Shown: positions 53,854 through 63,746, counted from the first letter of the stretch. The stretch is 64,000 nucleotides of DNA from Streptomyces cirratus (GCF_014650775.1 NZ_BMVP01000001.1:310001-374000); one strand, 5' to 3'. Numbers and translations: made by a program. The notes: generated from the letters alone by a model not told the origin.

Positions 53854-55101
53854 TCAGACCTGCGGGCGCAGTCGGGCCTGGTCGACCGCGCTGCGGCCTT
53901 CCTGGGTGCCGCCCACCAGGGCGCTGCCTTCGCGCCAGTCCTTCCAGTCCATGTTCCAGTCGCCGTAGCCGTTGCCGAAGGTGTCCATCTCCTCGCCGAT
54001 GCTGTTGATCACCTTGACGATGTCGCCCTCGCTGATGTTCTCGTAGAACCAGGCGGCGTTGCCGGTGCTCATGCCGGTGCAGCCGTGGCTGACGTTCTCG
54101 TAGCCCTGGGAGCCGACGGACCACGGCGCGGCGTGGACGTATTCACCACTCCAGGTGACGCGCGTCGCGTAGTAGACGGGCAGGTTGTAGTACTCGCTGC
54201 CGCCGATGCCGACGGTGTCCCCGCGCATCTGGACGTAGTACTGCTTGCCCAGGACCACCTTGATGCCGTTGCGGGTGGAGAAGCCGGGCTTTCCGGTGGT
54301 CACCGGAATGGTGTTGATCACTTCACCGTTGCGCTTGAAGGTGAGGTAGTGGGACGCGGCGTCGGTGGTGACCTCGACGCGGTCCCCGATCTCCAGCTTC
54401 AGCGGCTTGCTGGCGGTCCCGTAGAGGTCGTCGGTGATTCTGACGCCCTCCAGGTTGCTCCGGAGGGAGACGGTGGAGTGGGCGGGCCAGTAGTCCTTGG
54501 GACGGAAGTGCAGCTTCTTGTCGTCCACCCAGTGCCAGGCACCCTCGACGCCCGACGGCGCGTCCACGACCAGACCGCGCTCCACGAGGGCGCGGGCGGC
54601 CTTGTCGTGGACCGGCTCGCTGAGTTCGGCCGTGAGGGGCTGTCCGACGCCGTATTTGCCCGCGTCCGGGCCGAATTCCACCTGGAGGACCTTCTTGGCC
54701 GGAGTGGTGTCGAACGTCAGCGTGCGCTGCCCCGGGGCGCCGCGCTCGTCCTCCGTGCTCACCGTGGCGGTGTAGTGCACGCCGGCGGCCATGGGGGCGG
54801 TGCTGTGCCAGCGGTCGCCCTTGGCGGAGAGCTCGCCCGCCAGACGGCGGCCGTGGGTGTCCACGACGGTCACGTCGGTGATCCGGCTGCCCGTGCCCTT
54901 CGAGGTGACCTCCAGGGGCCGGTTGGGGTCTGCGGGACGCCCTCCGGCGGCCTGGTTGAAAGCTACGTGGTCGCCCGCGTCGTACGGGCGGGCGGACAGC
55001 GGGTTGTCGTCGGACCCCCCGCACGCGGTGGCGCCGGCCCCGAGGGACGCGACCAGCAGGGAGCAGCTGAGTACCGTCCAAAGACGCGGTGAGTGCTTCA
55101 T
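53854..55101 (-). CDS. Lipoprotein L,D-transpeptidase
   Basis: A 415-residue lipoprotein: signal WTVLSCSLLVASLGAGATAC with lipidated Cys near residue 27, two Ig-like domains (about 45-250) and a YkuD catalytic domain (about 255-375) with the active-site Cys in NVSHGCTGMSTGNAAWFYEN. It forms 3-3 (L,D) cross-links in peptidoglycan outside the membrane. ATG 55099-55101; no strong ribosome site; an upstream ATG ten codons earlier would disrupt the signal. Confidence 0.92.
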   Translation of the reverse strand: MKHSPRLWTVLSCSLLVASLGAGATACGGSDDNPLSARPYDAGDHVAFNQAAGGRPADPNRPLEVTSKGTGSRITDVTVVDTHGRRLAGELSAKGDRWHSTAPMAAGVHYTATVSTEDERGAPGQRTLTFDTTPAKKVLQVEFGPDAGKYGVGQPLTAELSEPVHDKAARALVERGLVVDAPSGVEGAWHWVDDKKLHFRPKDYWPAHSTVSLRSNLEGVRITDDLYGTASKPLKLEIGDRVEVTTDAASHYLTFKRNGEVINTIPVTTGKPGFSTRNGIKVVLGKQYYVQMRGDTVGIGGSEYYNLPVYYATRVTWSGEYVHAAPWSVGSQGYENVSHGCTGMSTGNAAWFYENISEGDIVKVINSIGEEMDTFGNGYGDWNMDWKDWREGSALVGGTQEGRSAVDQARLRPQV

Positions 55102-55155
55102 GGAGCCAACGCTATGAAGATATGACAATTACGGCGCGCGGGGTGACTGCAAACG

Positions 55156-55194
55156 AGGGGCCCGGACTCCTCCGTCGGAGGTGTCCGGGCCCCT
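55156..55194 (-). terminator. Terminator of the ctaCDF operon
   Basis: 12-bp outer stem AGGGGCCCGGAC / GTCCGGGCCCCT with an inner TCCTCC/GGAGG stem, 22 nt past the ctaF stop. Confidence 0.8.
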
Positions 55195-55216
55195 GGCGCC
55201 GTGCTTTCAGGTCCTG

Positions 55217-55615
55217 CTACTGGTTCTGGTTCTCACCGCGGTAGTACTCGTACACCCAGCCCCACAGGCCGATCACGATGATCGGGGCCGAGAAGTACAT
55301 GAGCCACCAGCCGAAGATGACGCCCATGAACGCGAGCGCACCGCCGATGCCCAGCGAGAGCGGCTGCCAGCTGTGCGGGGAGAAGAACCCCAGCTCGCCC
55401 GCCTCGTCGGCGACGTCGGCCTCCAGGTTGTCCTGGGCCATCTCGTCCACGCGCTTGGCCGTGAAGGCCAGGTAGTAGCCGATCATGACGCTCAGGCCGA
55501 AGGCCAGGAAGAGCGCGGTGGTGCCGACGGGCTCCTTCGACCACACGCCGTACACGATGGCCATGATCAGGATGAAGAAGGAGAGCCACAGGAACAGCTT
55601 GCCCTGGATCTTCAC
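55217..55615 (-). CDS. ctaF: Cytochrome c oxidase subunit IV (actinobacterial CtaF)
   Basis: A 132-residue membrane protein with four hydrophobic segments ([22 protein letters not shown] region, [43 protein letters not shown] and [14 protein letters not shown]). It is the small actinobacterial aa3 oxidase subunit. ATG overlaps the ctaD stop by 4 nt. Confidence 0.94.
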   Translation of the reverse strand: MKIQGKLFLWLSFFILIMAIVYGVWSKEPVGTTALFLAFGLSVMIGYYLAFTAKRVDEMAQDNLEADVADEAGELGFFSPHSWQPLSLGIGGALAFMGVIFGWWLMYFSAPIIVIGLWGWVYEYYRGENQNQ

Positions 55616-57348
55616 TTGCCCGCCTCCTTGTCACCGGTGAGGGCCTGGGTGGCACCGGCGGTGTGGTCCTCGAGGTGGTCGAGGGCCGCGATCTCCGGGT
55701 GGTGCAGGTCGAACGCCGGGGATTCGGAACGGATCCGCGGCAGGGTGAGGAAGTTGTGCCGCGGCGGCGGGCAGGAGGTCGCCCACTCCAGCGAACGGCC
55801 GTAGCCCCACGGGTCGTCGACCTCGACCTTCTTGCCGTACTTCGCCGTCTTCCAGACGTTGTACATGAAGGGCAGCATCGACAGGCCCAGCAGGAACGAG
55901 CTGATCGTGGAGATCGTGTTCAGCGTGGTGAAGCCGTCGGCGGCGAGGTAGTCCGCGTAACGGCGCGGCATGCCCTCGGCGCCGAGCCAGTGCTGTACCA
56001 GGAAGGTGCCGTGGAAGCCGATGAACAGCGTCCAGAACGTGATCTTGCCGAGGCGCTCGTCCAGCATCTTGCCCGTGAACTTCGGCCACCAGAAGTGGAA
56101 GCCGGCGAACATCGCGAAGACCACGGTGCCGAAGACGACGTAGTGGAAGTGCGCGACGACGAAGTACGAGTCGGAGACGTGGAAGTCCATCGGGGGCGAG
56201 GCCAGGATGACGCCGGTCAGACCACCGAAGGTGAAGGTGACCAGGAAGCCGATCGTCCAGAGCATCGGGGTCTCGAAGGACAGCGAGCCCTTCCACATGG
56301 TGCCGATCCAGTTGAAGAACTTCACACCGGTCGGTACCGCGATCAGGAAGGTCATGAAGGAGAAGAACGGCAGCAGCACACCGCCGGTGACGTACATGTG
56401 GTGGGCCCACACGGTCACCGAGAGGCCGGCGATGCCGATCGTCGCGGCGACCAGACCGATGTAACCGAACATCGGCTTACGGCTGAACACCGGGATGATC
56501 TCGGAGACGATGCCGAAGAACGGTAGCGCGATGATGTACACCTCTGGATGGCCGAAGAACCAGAAGAGGTGTTGCCACAGTAGGGCGCCGCCGTTCGAGG
56601 CGTCGAACACGTGTGCACCGAACTTCCGGTCGGCCTCCAGCGCGAAGAGCGCGGCGGCCAGCACCGGGAAGGCGAGCAGGACCAGAACACCGGTCAGCAG
56701 CACGTTCCAGGTGAAGATCGGCATGCGGAACATCGTCATGCCGGGAGCGCGCATGCAGATGATCGTGGTGATGAAGTTGACCGAGCCGAGGATCGTACCG
56801 AAGCCCGAGAAGGCCAGACCCATGATCCACATGTCGGCGCCGATGCCCGGCGAGCGGACCGCGTCCGACAGCGGGGAGTAGGCGAACCAGCCGAAGTCGG
56901 CGGCGCCGTTCGGCGTGACGAAGCCGGCCACCGCGATGGTCGAGCCGAAGAGGTACAGCCAGTACGCGAACATGTTCAGCCGCGGGAACGCCACGTCGGG
57001 CGCGCCGATCTGCAGCGGCATGATCCAGTTGGCGAAGCCCGCGAACAGCGGGGTGGCGAACATCAGCAGCATGATCGTGCCATGCATGGTGAACGCCTGG
57101 TTGAACTGCTCGTTCGACATGATCTGCGAGCCCGGACGGGCCAGCTCGGCGCGCATGAACAGCGCCAGTACGCCGCCGATGAGGAAGAACACGAACGACG
57201 TGACCAGGTACATCGTGCCGATGGTCTTGTGGTCGGTCGTGGTCATCCACTTCACGACCACGTTGCCCGGCTGCTTGCGCCGTACCGGCAGCTCGTTCTC
57301 GTACGAGTCGGCTGCGGCGGCACCCTGAGGTTCGTTGAGGATGCTCAC
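55612..57348 (-). CDS. ctaD: Cytochrome c oxidase subunit I
   Basis: A 578-residue haem-copper oxidase subunit with about twelve membrane helices. GTG 57346-57348 overlaps the ctaC stop (GTGA). Haem a ligand [12 protein letters not shown], CuB/Tyr cross-link [14 protein letters not shown], CuB His pair [12 protein letters not shown] and haem a3/a ligands [11 protein letters not shown] are all present. It reduces oxygen to water and pumps protons. A basic C-terminal extension with His-rich residues follows. Confidence 0.97.
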   Translation of the reverse strand: MSILNEPQGAAAADSYENELPVRRKQPGNVVVKWMTTTDHKTIGTMYLVTSFVFFLIGGVLALFMRAELARPGSQIMSNEQFNQAFTMHGTIMLLMFATPLFAGFANWIMPLQIGAPDVAFPRLNMFAYWLYLFGSTIAVAGFVTPNGAADFGWFAYSPLSDAVRSPGIGADMWIMGLAFSGFGTILGSVNFITTIICMRAPGMTMFRMPIFTWNVLLTGVLVLLAFPVLAAALFALEADRKFGAHVFDASNGGALLWQHLFWFFGHPEVYIIALPFFGIVSEIIPVFSRKPMFGYIGLVAATIGIAGLSVTVWAHHMYVTGGVLLPFFSFMTFLIAVPTGVKFFNWIGTMWKGSLSFETPMLWTIGFLVTFTFGGLTGVILASPPMDFHVSDSYFVVAHFHYVVFGTVVFAMFAGFHFWWPKFTGKMLDERLGKITFWTLFIGFHGTFLVQHWLGAEGMPRRYADYLAADGFTTLNTISTISSFLLGLSMLPFMYNVWKTAKYGKKVEVDDPWGYGRSLEWATSCPPPRHNFLTLPRIRSESPAFDLHHPEIAALDHLEDHTAGATQALTGDKEAGK

Positions 57349-58319
57349 AGTTTGTTCGTCTCCGCATTCCGGGCCGGGTCGGTCTGCTTGATGCCGGCCG
57401 GGAGGAAGCCGGTCTGCCCCTTCTCGGCCAGTTCCTTGAGGTGCGCCTGGTATTCGGCGGGCGAGACGACCTTCACGTTGAAGAGCATCCGGGAGTGGTC
57501 GACGCCGCAGAGCTCGGCGCACTTGCCCTTGAAGGTGCCGAACTCGCTCGGGGTGACCTCGAAGACGTTGGTGTGACCGGGGATGACGTCCTGCTTGAAC
57601 AGGAAGGGCACCACCCAGAAGGAGTGGATCACGTCGTTCGACGACAGGATGAAGCGGACCTTCTCGCCCTTGGGCAGGTAGAGGGTCGGCCCCGGGTTGT
57701 TGGTGTCCGGGTTCCGGTCGCCGGGGACGCCCTTGTCGTAGACGCCTTCGGCGCCCGCGGGGAAGTCCTTGGTGAAGCGGTCCGGGATGTTGGCGAGGTT
57801 CGGCGGAACCACGCCCGCCTTCGGGGTGGCCCCGTCGCCGTCGACGTTCTCGACGTAGTTGAAGCCCCAGCTCCACTGGAAGCCGACCACGTTGATCGTG
57901 TGGGCCGGCTTGGCGGAGAGGGAGAGCAGCTTCGACTCGTCACGCGCGGTGAAGTAGAAGAGCACCGAGACGATGATGAGCGGAACCACGGTGTACAACG
58001 CCTCGATGGGCATGTTGTACCGGGTCTGCGGGGGGACCTCCACCTTCGTCCGGCTGCGCCGGTGGAAGATGACGCTCCACAGGATCAGGCCCCATACCAG
58101 GATGCCCGTGATGAGAGCCGCCGCCCAGGACCCCTGCCACAGGGACAGGATGCGAGGCGCCTCCTCCGTGACCGGGGTGGGCATTCCGAGGCGGGGGAAG
58201 TCTTTCCAGTTGTACGAGCAACCAGTGGCGGTCGCCAGGACCACGCCCGCAGTCAGCGCCTGCAGCAGCTTCCGCCGCATCGGGCGCCGCGGCGAGCGGT
58301 CGGAGCCGTAGGGACTCAC
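57345..58319 (-). CDS. ctaC: Cytochrome c oxidase subunit II
   Basis: A 324-residue lipoprotein. GTG 58317-58319 follows GGAAGGCG; the reading frame upstream is not coding-like. Lipobox LATATGC (Cys about residue 34), two membrane helices (about 60-82 and 103-125), and a CuA domain with [20 protein letters not shown] (two Cys, His, Met). It accepts electrons from the cytochrome c subunit of the bc1 complex. First gene of ctaC-ctaD-ctaF. Confidence 0.96.
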   Translation of the reverse strand: MSPYGSDRSPRRPMRRKLLQALTAGVVLATATGCSYNWKDFPRLGMPTPVTEEAPRILSLWQGSWAAALITGILVWGLILWSVIFHRRSRTKVEVPPQTRYNMPIEALYTVVPLIIVSVLFYFTARDESKLLSLSAKPAHTINVVGFQWSWGFNYVENVDGDGATPKAGVVPPNLANIPDRFTKDFPAGAEGVYDKGVPGDRNPDTNNPGPTLYLPKGEKVRFILSSNDVIHSFWVVPFLFKQDVIPGHTNVFEVTPSEFGTFKGKCAELCGVDHSRMLFNVKVVSPAEYQAHLKELAEKGQTGFLPAGIKQTDPARNAETNKL

Positions 58320-58399
58320 GTAGCGCCTTCCCGAGAGTCTCGGCCCGCGCGGCCGGCCGCGGCCGTGTTCGGGTCGGTCGCCGGCCCTGACGCAGGCAG

Positions 58400-58428
58400 G
58401 GGTTTGGATGTTTATGCGGACCAAACCC
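58400..58428. promoter_or_regulatory. Inverted repeat in the ctaC promoter region
   Basis: GGGTTTGG (58400-58407) and CCAAACCC (58421-58428) form a perfect 8-bp inverted repeat with a 13-bp A+T-richer centre, 81 bp upstream of ctaC. It may be an operator for the oxidase operon or a leader hairpin. Confidence 0.45.
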
Positions 58429-58602
58429 TACTGGACGCTATTTGGGGTCGCGCGGGGAGGGTGCCCAACGCGCCGCTACTGCCCCCGAAGGGATGGATCC
58501 GCCGTCCGGGGGACGGGCCATCCAGCCCTGAACGGGGGGCGGGACACCCCTTCTGACGGGCCCTGACCTCGCCCCGGGCGGGGCTCCGGTTAGCGTGCCC
58601 GT

Positions 58603-59982
58603 ATGCCGTACTTCGACTCCGCTTCCGCCGCCCCGCTGCACCCCGTGGCCAGGCAGGCGCTGCTGGCCGCCCTGGACGAGGGCTGGGCCGACCCGGCCCG
58701 GCTGTACCGCGAGGGGCGGCGCGCCCGGCTGTTGCTGGACGCGGCGCGGGAGGCGGCGGCCGAGGCGGTGGGATGCCGCGCCGACGAGCTCGTGTTCACT
58801 CCTTCGGGGACGCACGCGGTTCACACGGGCATCGCGGGGGCGCTGGCAGGGCGCCGCAGGGTCGGGAGCCGGCTGGTCGTATCGGCGGTCGAACACAGCT
58901 CCGTCCTCCACGCCGCCGAGGTGCACGCGGCTTCCGGCGGCACGGTGACGGAGGTTGCGGTGGACCGGCTGGGGGCGGTGTCCCCCGACGGGTACGCGGC
59001 CGCGCTGGACCCGGCCACCGCTGTGGCCTGCCTCCAGTCGGCCAACCACGAGGTGGGCACCGTCCAGCCGGTGGCGGAGGTGGCCGGGCTGTGCGGGGAC
59101 GCCGGGGTGCCGCTGCTGGTGGACGCGGCGCAGTCGCTGGGCTGGGGCCCGGTCGAGGGCGCGTGGTCGCTGCTCACCGCGAGCGCCCACAAGTGGGGCG
59201 GGCCGCCCGGGGTGGGGCTGCTGGTGGTCCGCAAGGGCGTCAGGTTCGCCCCCCAAGGCCCCGCGGACGAGCGGGAGTCGGGCCGCTCCCCCGGCTTCGC
59301 GAACCTCCCGGCCATCGTGGCGGCGGCGGCTTCGCTGCGGGCCGTACGGGCCGAGGCGGACGCGGAGGCGGCCCGGCTGCGGGTGCTGGTGGACCGCATC
59401 CGGCGGCGGGTGGCACGGCTGGTGCCGGACGTGGAGGTGGTCGGCGACGCCGAGCGGCGGCTGCCGCACCTGGTCACCTTCTCCTGCCTGTACGCCGACG
59501 GGGAGACCCTGCTGCACGAACTGGACCGGGCGGGCTACTCGGTGTCCTCGGGCTCCTCCTGCACCAGCTCCACGCTGACGGCGTCGCACGTCCTCAAGGC
59601 GATGGGCGTGCTGTCGGAGGGGAACGTACGGGTGTCGCTGCCGGCCGGGACGACGGCCGAAGAGGTGAACGGCTTCCTGGAGGTGCTGCCGAGGGCGGTG
59701 GCGGAGATCCGGGCGCGCCTCGGGGTGCCGCAGGCTCAGGAGAGCGTCCCCGTCGCGGAGTCGGTGGAGCTGGACGCACTGGGCCTGCGGTGTCCGCAGC
59801 CGGTCATCGAGCTGGCGCGGGCGATCGGCACGGTACCCGTCGGCGGGACGGTGACGGTGGTCAGCGACGACGAGGTGGCCCGGCTCGACATCCCGGCGTG
59901 GTGCTCGATGCGGGGCCACGCGTACGTGGGCGAGAGCGCGCGCCCGGTGGGGGCGGCGTACACGGTCCGCCGTCTGCGGTGA
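58603..59982 (+). CDS. Cysteine desulfurase-TusA fusion protein
   Basis: A 459-residue fusion. Residues 1-375 are an IscS/NifS-type desulfurase: YFDSASAAPLHPVARQ, HSSVLHAAEVHA, VACLQSANHEVGTVQPV, LLVDAAQSLGW, SAHKWGGPPGVGLL (PLP Lys) and GYSVSSGSSCTSSTLT (catalytic Cys loop). Residues about 385-459 are TusA-like, with LDALGLRCPQPVIELARAI (CPxP). Sulfur can pass directly from the desulfurase Cys to TusA, for tRNA thiolation, molybdopterin or Fe-S synthesis. TAGCGT at 58591-58596 is 6 nt before the ATG (leaderless). Confidence 0.93.
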   Translation: MPYFDSASAAPLHPVARQALLAALDEGWADPARLYREGRRARLLLDAAREAAAEAVGCRADELVFTPSGTHAVHTGIAGALAGRRRVGSRLVVSAVEHSSVLHAAEVHAASGGTVTEVAVDRLGAVSPDGYAAALDPATAVACLQSANHEVGTVQPVAEVAGLCGDAGVPLLVDAAQSLGWGPVEGAWSLLTASAHKWGGPPGVGLLVVRKGVRFAPQGPADERESGRSPGFANLPAIVAAAASLRAVRAEADAEAARLRVLVDRIRRRVARLVPDVEVVGDAERRLPHLVTFSCLYADGETLLHELDRAGYSVSSGSSCTSSTLTASHVLKAMGVLSEGNVRVSLPAGTTAEEVNGFLEVLPRAVAEIRARLGVPQAQESVPVAESVELDALGLRCPQPVIELARAIGTVPVGGTVTVVSDDEVARLDIPAWCSMRGHAYVGESARPVGAAYTVRRLR

Positions 59983-59987
59983 CGGGA

Positions 59988-60015
59988 ACGCCCCCCGGCG
60001 CCGGCCGGGGGGCGT
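59988..60015. terminator. Terminator between the desulfurase and adenosine kinase genes
   Basis: 11-bp stem ACGCCCCCCGG / CCGGGGGGCGT with a 6-nt loop between convergent stop codons. Confidence 0.75.
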
Positions 60016-60031
60016 CGCCGCACGCTGCGCG

Positions 60032-61006
60032 TTACGCCAGGTGGGCCTGGACCTCGGCGGCGGCCTCGTCGCCGTAGGCCTTGGTGAAGCGCTTCATGAA
60101 GTGCGCGCGGGCCAGGGTGTACTCCTGGGTGCCCAGCGTCTCGATCACCAGGGTCGCCAGCATGCAGCCCACCTGCGCCGCCCGCTCCAGCCCGACGCCC
60201 CAGCCGAGGCCCGTCAGGAAGCCGGCGCGGAACGCGTCGCCGACGCCCGTCGGGTCGATCTTCGCGTTCTCCTCCGGGCAGCCGACGACGATCGGCTCCT
60301 GGCCCTCGCGCTCGATGCGCACGCCGTTCGAGCCGAGCGTGGTGACGCGGGTGCCGACCTTGGAGAGGATCTCCGCGTCCGTCCAGCCCGACTTTGACTC
60401 GATGAGGCCCTTCTCGTACTCGTTCGAGAAGAGGTAGGTCGCGCCCTCCATCAGGGTGCGGATGTTCTCGCCGTCCATCCGGGCGATCTGCTGCGAGAAG
60501 TCGGCCGCGAAGGGGATCCCCCGCGTGCGGCACTCCTCGGTGTGGCGGAGCATCGCCTCGGGGTCGTCGGCGCCGATGAGGACGAGGTCCAGTCCGCCCA
60601 CCCGGTCCGCGACGGCCTTGAGCTCGATCAGGCGGGCCTCGCTCATCGCGCCCGTGTAGAAGGAGCCGATCTGGTTGTGGTCCGCGTCGGTGGTGCACAC
60701 GAAGCGCGCGGTGTGCAGCACCTCGGAGATCCGCACGGACTCGGTGTCGACGCCGTGGCGGTCCAGCCAGGCGCGGTACTCGTCGAAGTCGGAGCCGGCC
60801 GCGCCGACCAGGATCGGGCGGCTGCCGAGCTGCCCCATGCCGAAGCAGATGTTCGGGCCGACACCGCCCCTGCGGACGTCGAGGTTGTCGACGAGGAAGG
60901 ACAGGGAGACCGTGTGGAGCTGGTCGGCGACCAGCTGGTCGGCGAAGCGGCCCGGGAAGGTCATCAGGTGGTCGGTGGCGATGGAGCCGGTGACTGCGAT
61001 ACGCAC
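60032..61006 (-). CDS. adoK: PfkB-family adenosine kinase
   Basis: A 324-residue ribokinase-fold enzyme, GTG 61004-61006 after AGGAGC. MRIAVTGSIATDHLM, FPGRFADQ, LDVRRGGVGPNICFGMGQLG, and the anion-hole/catalytic segment DPTGVGDAFRAGFLTGLG (Asp) closely follow actinobacterial adenosine kinase (M. tuberculosis AdoK, Rv2202c), which differs from the classical eukaryotic enzyme. It recycles adenosine to AMP. Convergent with the desulfurase-TusA gene. Confidence 0.9.
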   Translation of the reverse strand: MRIAVTGSIATDHLMTFPGRFADQLVADQLHTVSLSFLVDNLDVRRGGVGPNICFGMGQLGSRPILVGAAGSDFDEYRAWLDRHGVDTESVRISEVLHTARFVCTTDADHNQIGSFYTGAMSEARLIELKAVADRVGGLDLVLIGADDPEAMLRHTEECRTRGIPFAADFSQQIARMDGENIRTLMEGATYLFSNEYEKGLIESKSGWTDAEILSKVGTRVTTLGSNGVRIEREGQEPIVVGCPEENAKIDPTGVGDAFRAGFLTGLGWGVGLERAAQVGCMLATLVIETLGTQEYTLARAHFMKRFTKAYGDEAAAEVQAHLA

Positions 61007-61137
61007 GGCGTGGATGCTCCTGCGGGGGACGGCGGTGGACAGTCAAAACTACCCGGTCGACAGCTCCGGGCCGACCCTGCGAAACTACCCCGTAGTAGGT
61101 CTTTCTCCTCGCGTTGCCCGCGCCTAACGTGCCGTCC

Positions 61138-61353
61138 ATGACCTACACCGACGGTTTCGGGTACGCCGAGCACTCCGCGGGGACGCGGCCCGGCTTCGCA
61201 CGGCTGCTGGGCGACTGCGCCCGCATGGCCCCGCACTGGGCGGTCCCCGCGGATCCGCGGCCCGCCCCCGTGGCGCCCTCCCAGATCCACGGCGTCAGCG
61301 TCCCGCCCGCCTCGGCGCGGCTCATCGCCTCCACGGCGGAGTACGGCGACTAG
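61138..61353 (+). CDS. Small hypothetical protein
   Basis: A 71-residue protein with TAACGT (61125-61130) 7 nt upstream of the ATG, so probably leaderless. No known domain; sequence TYTDGFGYAEHSAGTRPGFARL, then Pro/Ala-rich, ending STAEYGD. The TAG stop coincides with the left end of the adjoining inverted-repeat element. I recall similar small proteins next to adenosine kinase in Streptomyces, without function. Confidence 0.6.
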   Translation: MTYTDGFGYAEHSAGTRPGFARLLGDCARMAPHWAVPADPRPAPVAPSQIHGVSVPPASARLIASTAEYGD

Positions 61354-61531
61354 GGCGCGTTTCGAAAGTCCCGCCTGCCCCGCGACGCCCGGCACGCACG
61401 CTCGCCGCGTTGTCGGGATCGCCCGCGTACGGCCCGGTACGAGGGCGACCCTCCGCCTTGCGATCGCACGCACCGGACGCCGTGGGGCCCGCCCTTCGGG
61501 CGGCCGGCGCTACTTTCGAAACACGCCCTAG
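61350..61531. mobile_element. 182-bp MITE-like element with terminal inverted repeats
   Basis: Left end CTAGGGCGCGTTTCGAAAGT (61350-61369) and right end, read inverted, CTAGGGCGTGTTTCGAAAGT (61512-61531): 19 of 20 identical, with weaker identity further in. CTAG at each end suggests TA target-site duplication, as in IS630/Tc1-type elements. The interior has no transposase. The repeat ends resemble Streptomyces elements I recall, but no parent element is in the window. Confidence 0.75.
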
Positions 61532-61620
61532 GCCGGGTCTTCGAGGCGGCGGGAACCGGTTCGGGGTCCGCTTCGTCACACCCGCATCGAGACACGCGGG
61601 ACAGGCGAAGGAGCGATGCG

Positions 61621-63069
61621 GTGACCACCGAACGACCCGACACATCACGCCCCACACGACGGCGGCCGGGCTGGGCCGTCGGCTCTGTCGCGGCGGCCGT
61701 CCTCCTGGCGGGCGGGGGCACCGCCTACTGGGCGTCCACGGCCCACGGCGACGGCTCGGGCGGCCACCGTACGGGTGACAGCGCGGCCTCCGCGCCCCGC
61801 GTCGCGCCGACCCCGCCGGGGCCGGGCATCGCCCCCGGCGAGCCGGACCCCTCGGGCGGCGCGGTGACCTACCGGACCGACGTCAAGCTCCCCGACGGCC
61901 CGGCCACCGCCCCCACCTTCGCCGCGACCGGAGAGGTGACCTCCGAGGAGGTGGCCCGGCTCGCGGCGGCCCTCGGGATCTCCGGCGCGCCCCGGCTGAC
62001 CGGCGAGCAGTGGCTGGCCGGTGAGGCGGCCGACGGCGCCGGGCCCCGGCTCACGGTCACCCGTACGGCCCCCGGCACCTGGAACTTCGCCCGCTTCCAG
62101 GCCGGGGACGGCAACGGCGCGGGCAACGGCTCCGGCGGCGACAACTGCAAGCGGGGCCAGGACACCTGCGGCCCGGCCACCCTCCCCCGGGGTGCCGGCG
62201 ACACCGCGCAGCCCGTGTCGGAGCAGGCGGCCAAGTCCGCCGCCGCCCCGGTCCTCGCGGGCGCGGGCCAGGCCGACGCCACGCTGGACGCCCGCCTCAC
62301 CCAGGGCTCGGTCCGGGTGGTGACGGCGGACCCGGTGATCGGCGGCCTGCCCACGCAGGGCTGGTCCAGCAAGGTGAGCGTCGGCCCCGACGGCACGGTG
62401 GTGGCAGGCAGCGGCGAGCTGAAAGCGCCGGTCCGCGCGGCCGATGAGCCGGTGGTCGGGGCCGTCGAGGCGCTGGCCCGGCTCAACGCCCGCAGCGGCG
62501 GGTCGGACGGGACCGGTCCCGGCCCCAGCGGCTGCGCTACCTCGGTCCCGCTGGCCCCGGACACGCCGACGGGCGCGACGGACACCCTGCCCTGCAACCC
62601 GGAACCGCGCCCGATGAAGCCGCCGCGGACGGAGACCGTACGGGGGGCCGTGCTGGGGCTCGCCGCCGGAACGGTCGACGGCGGCGGGCGGGGTCTGGTC
62701 CCGGCCTGGTTCTTCGAGGTGGCGGGCAAGGACGGCGGGCCGGCCCGCACGGTGGCCGAGCCGGCTTCGGCCCGGGAGACGGCCGCTCCGAGCGCGGGTG
62801 CGACGCGTACCGTGCCCGGGTTCTCGTACAAGGAGGCCGACCGGACGCTGACCGTGAACTTCTGGGGCGGGGTGTGCAGCACCTACGCCGTGGAGGCGCG
62901 GGAGGAGGGGACCGACGTCCTGGTGAAGATCACCGACACCCCGAACAAGCCGGGCCAGGCCTGCATCATGCTGGCGAAGGAGATGTCCCAGACGGTGACG
63001 CTGAACAAGCCGCTGGGCGACCGGAAGGTGGTCGACGCCACGACGGGCAAGCCGCTGCCGCGCCAGTAG
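61621..63069 (+). CDS. Membrane-anchored hypothetical protein
   Basis: A 482-residue protein; GTG after GAAGGAGCG. Cytoplasmic N-terminus (1-17), one membrane segment (WAVGSVAAAVLLAGGGTAYW, about 18-37) and a large Pro/Gly/Thr/Ala-rich outer domain with four cysteines in two pairs (DNCKRGQDTCG; ATSVPLAPD...LPCNP), possibly disulfides. The last 80 residues are more ordered (RTLTVNFWGGVCSTYAVEAR). I do not recognise a family. Probably at the cell surface. Confidence 0.75.
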   Translation: MTTERPDTSRPTRRRPGWAVGSVAAAVLLAGGGTAYWASTAHGDGSGGHRTGDSAASAPRVAPTPPGPGIAPGEPDPSGGAVTYRTDVKLPDGPATAPTFAATGEVTSEEVARLAAALGISGAPRLTGEQWLAGEAADGAGPRLTVTRTAPGTWNFARFQAGDGNGAGNGSGGDNCKRGQDTCGPATLPRGAGDTAQPVSEQAAKSAAAPVLAGAGQADATLDARLTQGSVRVVTADPVIGGLPTQGWSSKVSVGPDGTVVAGSGELKAPVRAADEPVVGAVEALARLNARSGGSDGTGPGPSGCATSVPLAPDTPTGATDTLPCNPEPRPMKPPRTETVRGAVLGLAAGTVDGGGRGLVPAWFFEVAGKDGGPARTVAEPASARETAAPSAGATRTVPGFSYKEADRTLTVNFWGGVCSTYAVEAREEGTDVLVKITDTPNKPGQACIMLAKEMSQTVTLNKPLGDRKVVDATTGKPLPRQ

Positions 63070-63090
63070 CCAGTAGGGCGTGCAGGGGTA

Positions 63091-63134
63091 CGCGTGAGGG
63101 CCCGGACAGCAGAAGCCGTCCGGGCCCTCACGCG
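63091..63134. terminator. Strong bidirectional terminator
   Basis: Perfect 17-bp stem CGCGTGAGGGCCCGGAC / GTCCGGGCCCTCACGCG with a 10-nt loop in the gap between convergent genes. Confidence 0.85.
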
Positions 63135-63147
63135 TAGGACCGCGGGC

Positions 63148-63504
63148 TTAGCTGAACGAGTCGCCGCAGGCGCAGGAGCCGGTGGCGTTCGGGTTGTCGA
63201 TCGTGAAGCCCTGCTTCTCGATGGTGTCGACGAAGTCGATGGAGGCACCGTGCAGGTACGGGGAGCTCATGCGGTCGGTGACGACCTTGACCCCGTCGAA
63301 GTCCTTGACGACGTCGCCGTCGAGGGAGCGCTCGTCGAAGAAGAGCTGGTAGCGCAGGCCCGAGCAGCCACCGGGCTGGACGGCGACGCGGAGCGCCAGG
63401 TCATCGCGGCCCTCCTGCTCCAGCAGGGTCCTGACCTTCTCGGCGGCGGCGTCGGACAGGAGGATGCCGTCGCTCACGGTGGTCTTTTCGTCCTGTACGG
63501 ACAT
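63148..63504 (-). CDS. HesB/IscA (ErpA-like) iron-sulfur carrier
   Basis: A 118-residue A-type carrier; ATG 63502-63504 has GGGAG 9 nt upstream (the ATG two codons earlier is too close). Invariant cysteines are in QPGGCSGLRYQLFF (Cys47 region) and NATGSCACGDSF. It receives and delivers Fe-S clusters to targets; NadA, encoded divergently next door, is a [4Fe-4S] enzyme. The M. tuberculosis positional equivalent is Rv2204c. Confidence 0.93.
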   Translation of the reverse strand: MSVQDEKTTVSDGILLSDAAAEKVRTLLEQEGRDDLALRVAVQPGGCSGLRYQLFFDERSLDGDVVKDFDGVKVVTDRMSSPYLHGASIDFVDTIEKQGFTIDNPNATGSCACGDSFS

Positions 63505-63740
63505 CTGCATTCACTCCCGAAGTGGGCGGCTCCCCGCCGGAGGCTGGGGAAACGTCGGACTCTTGCCGTCGGTGGCAACCAGCGCGACCGCGGATTCATT
63601 CCGGGGTCCCGCACCTTGTTCCAGTTCTTCATGCTCGCACACACCGGGGCCGGGGTGCGGACCTGACGGACGCGGGAGTACGGAGCGGGCGAATTCGTCA
63701 CATCGACACAATCGGCATCGTCAAACTGACATGAAGCGGC

Positions 63741-63746
63741 TATGAT
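63741..63746 (+). promoter_or_regulatory. Promoter -10 candidate for nadA
   Basis: TATGAT, a near-consensus -10, lies 78 nt upstream of the nadA GTG in an A+T-richer patch (63715-63775); no clear -35. The 320-bp divergent gap from 63505 to 63824 also holds the IscA-like gene promoter. Confidence 0.45.
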
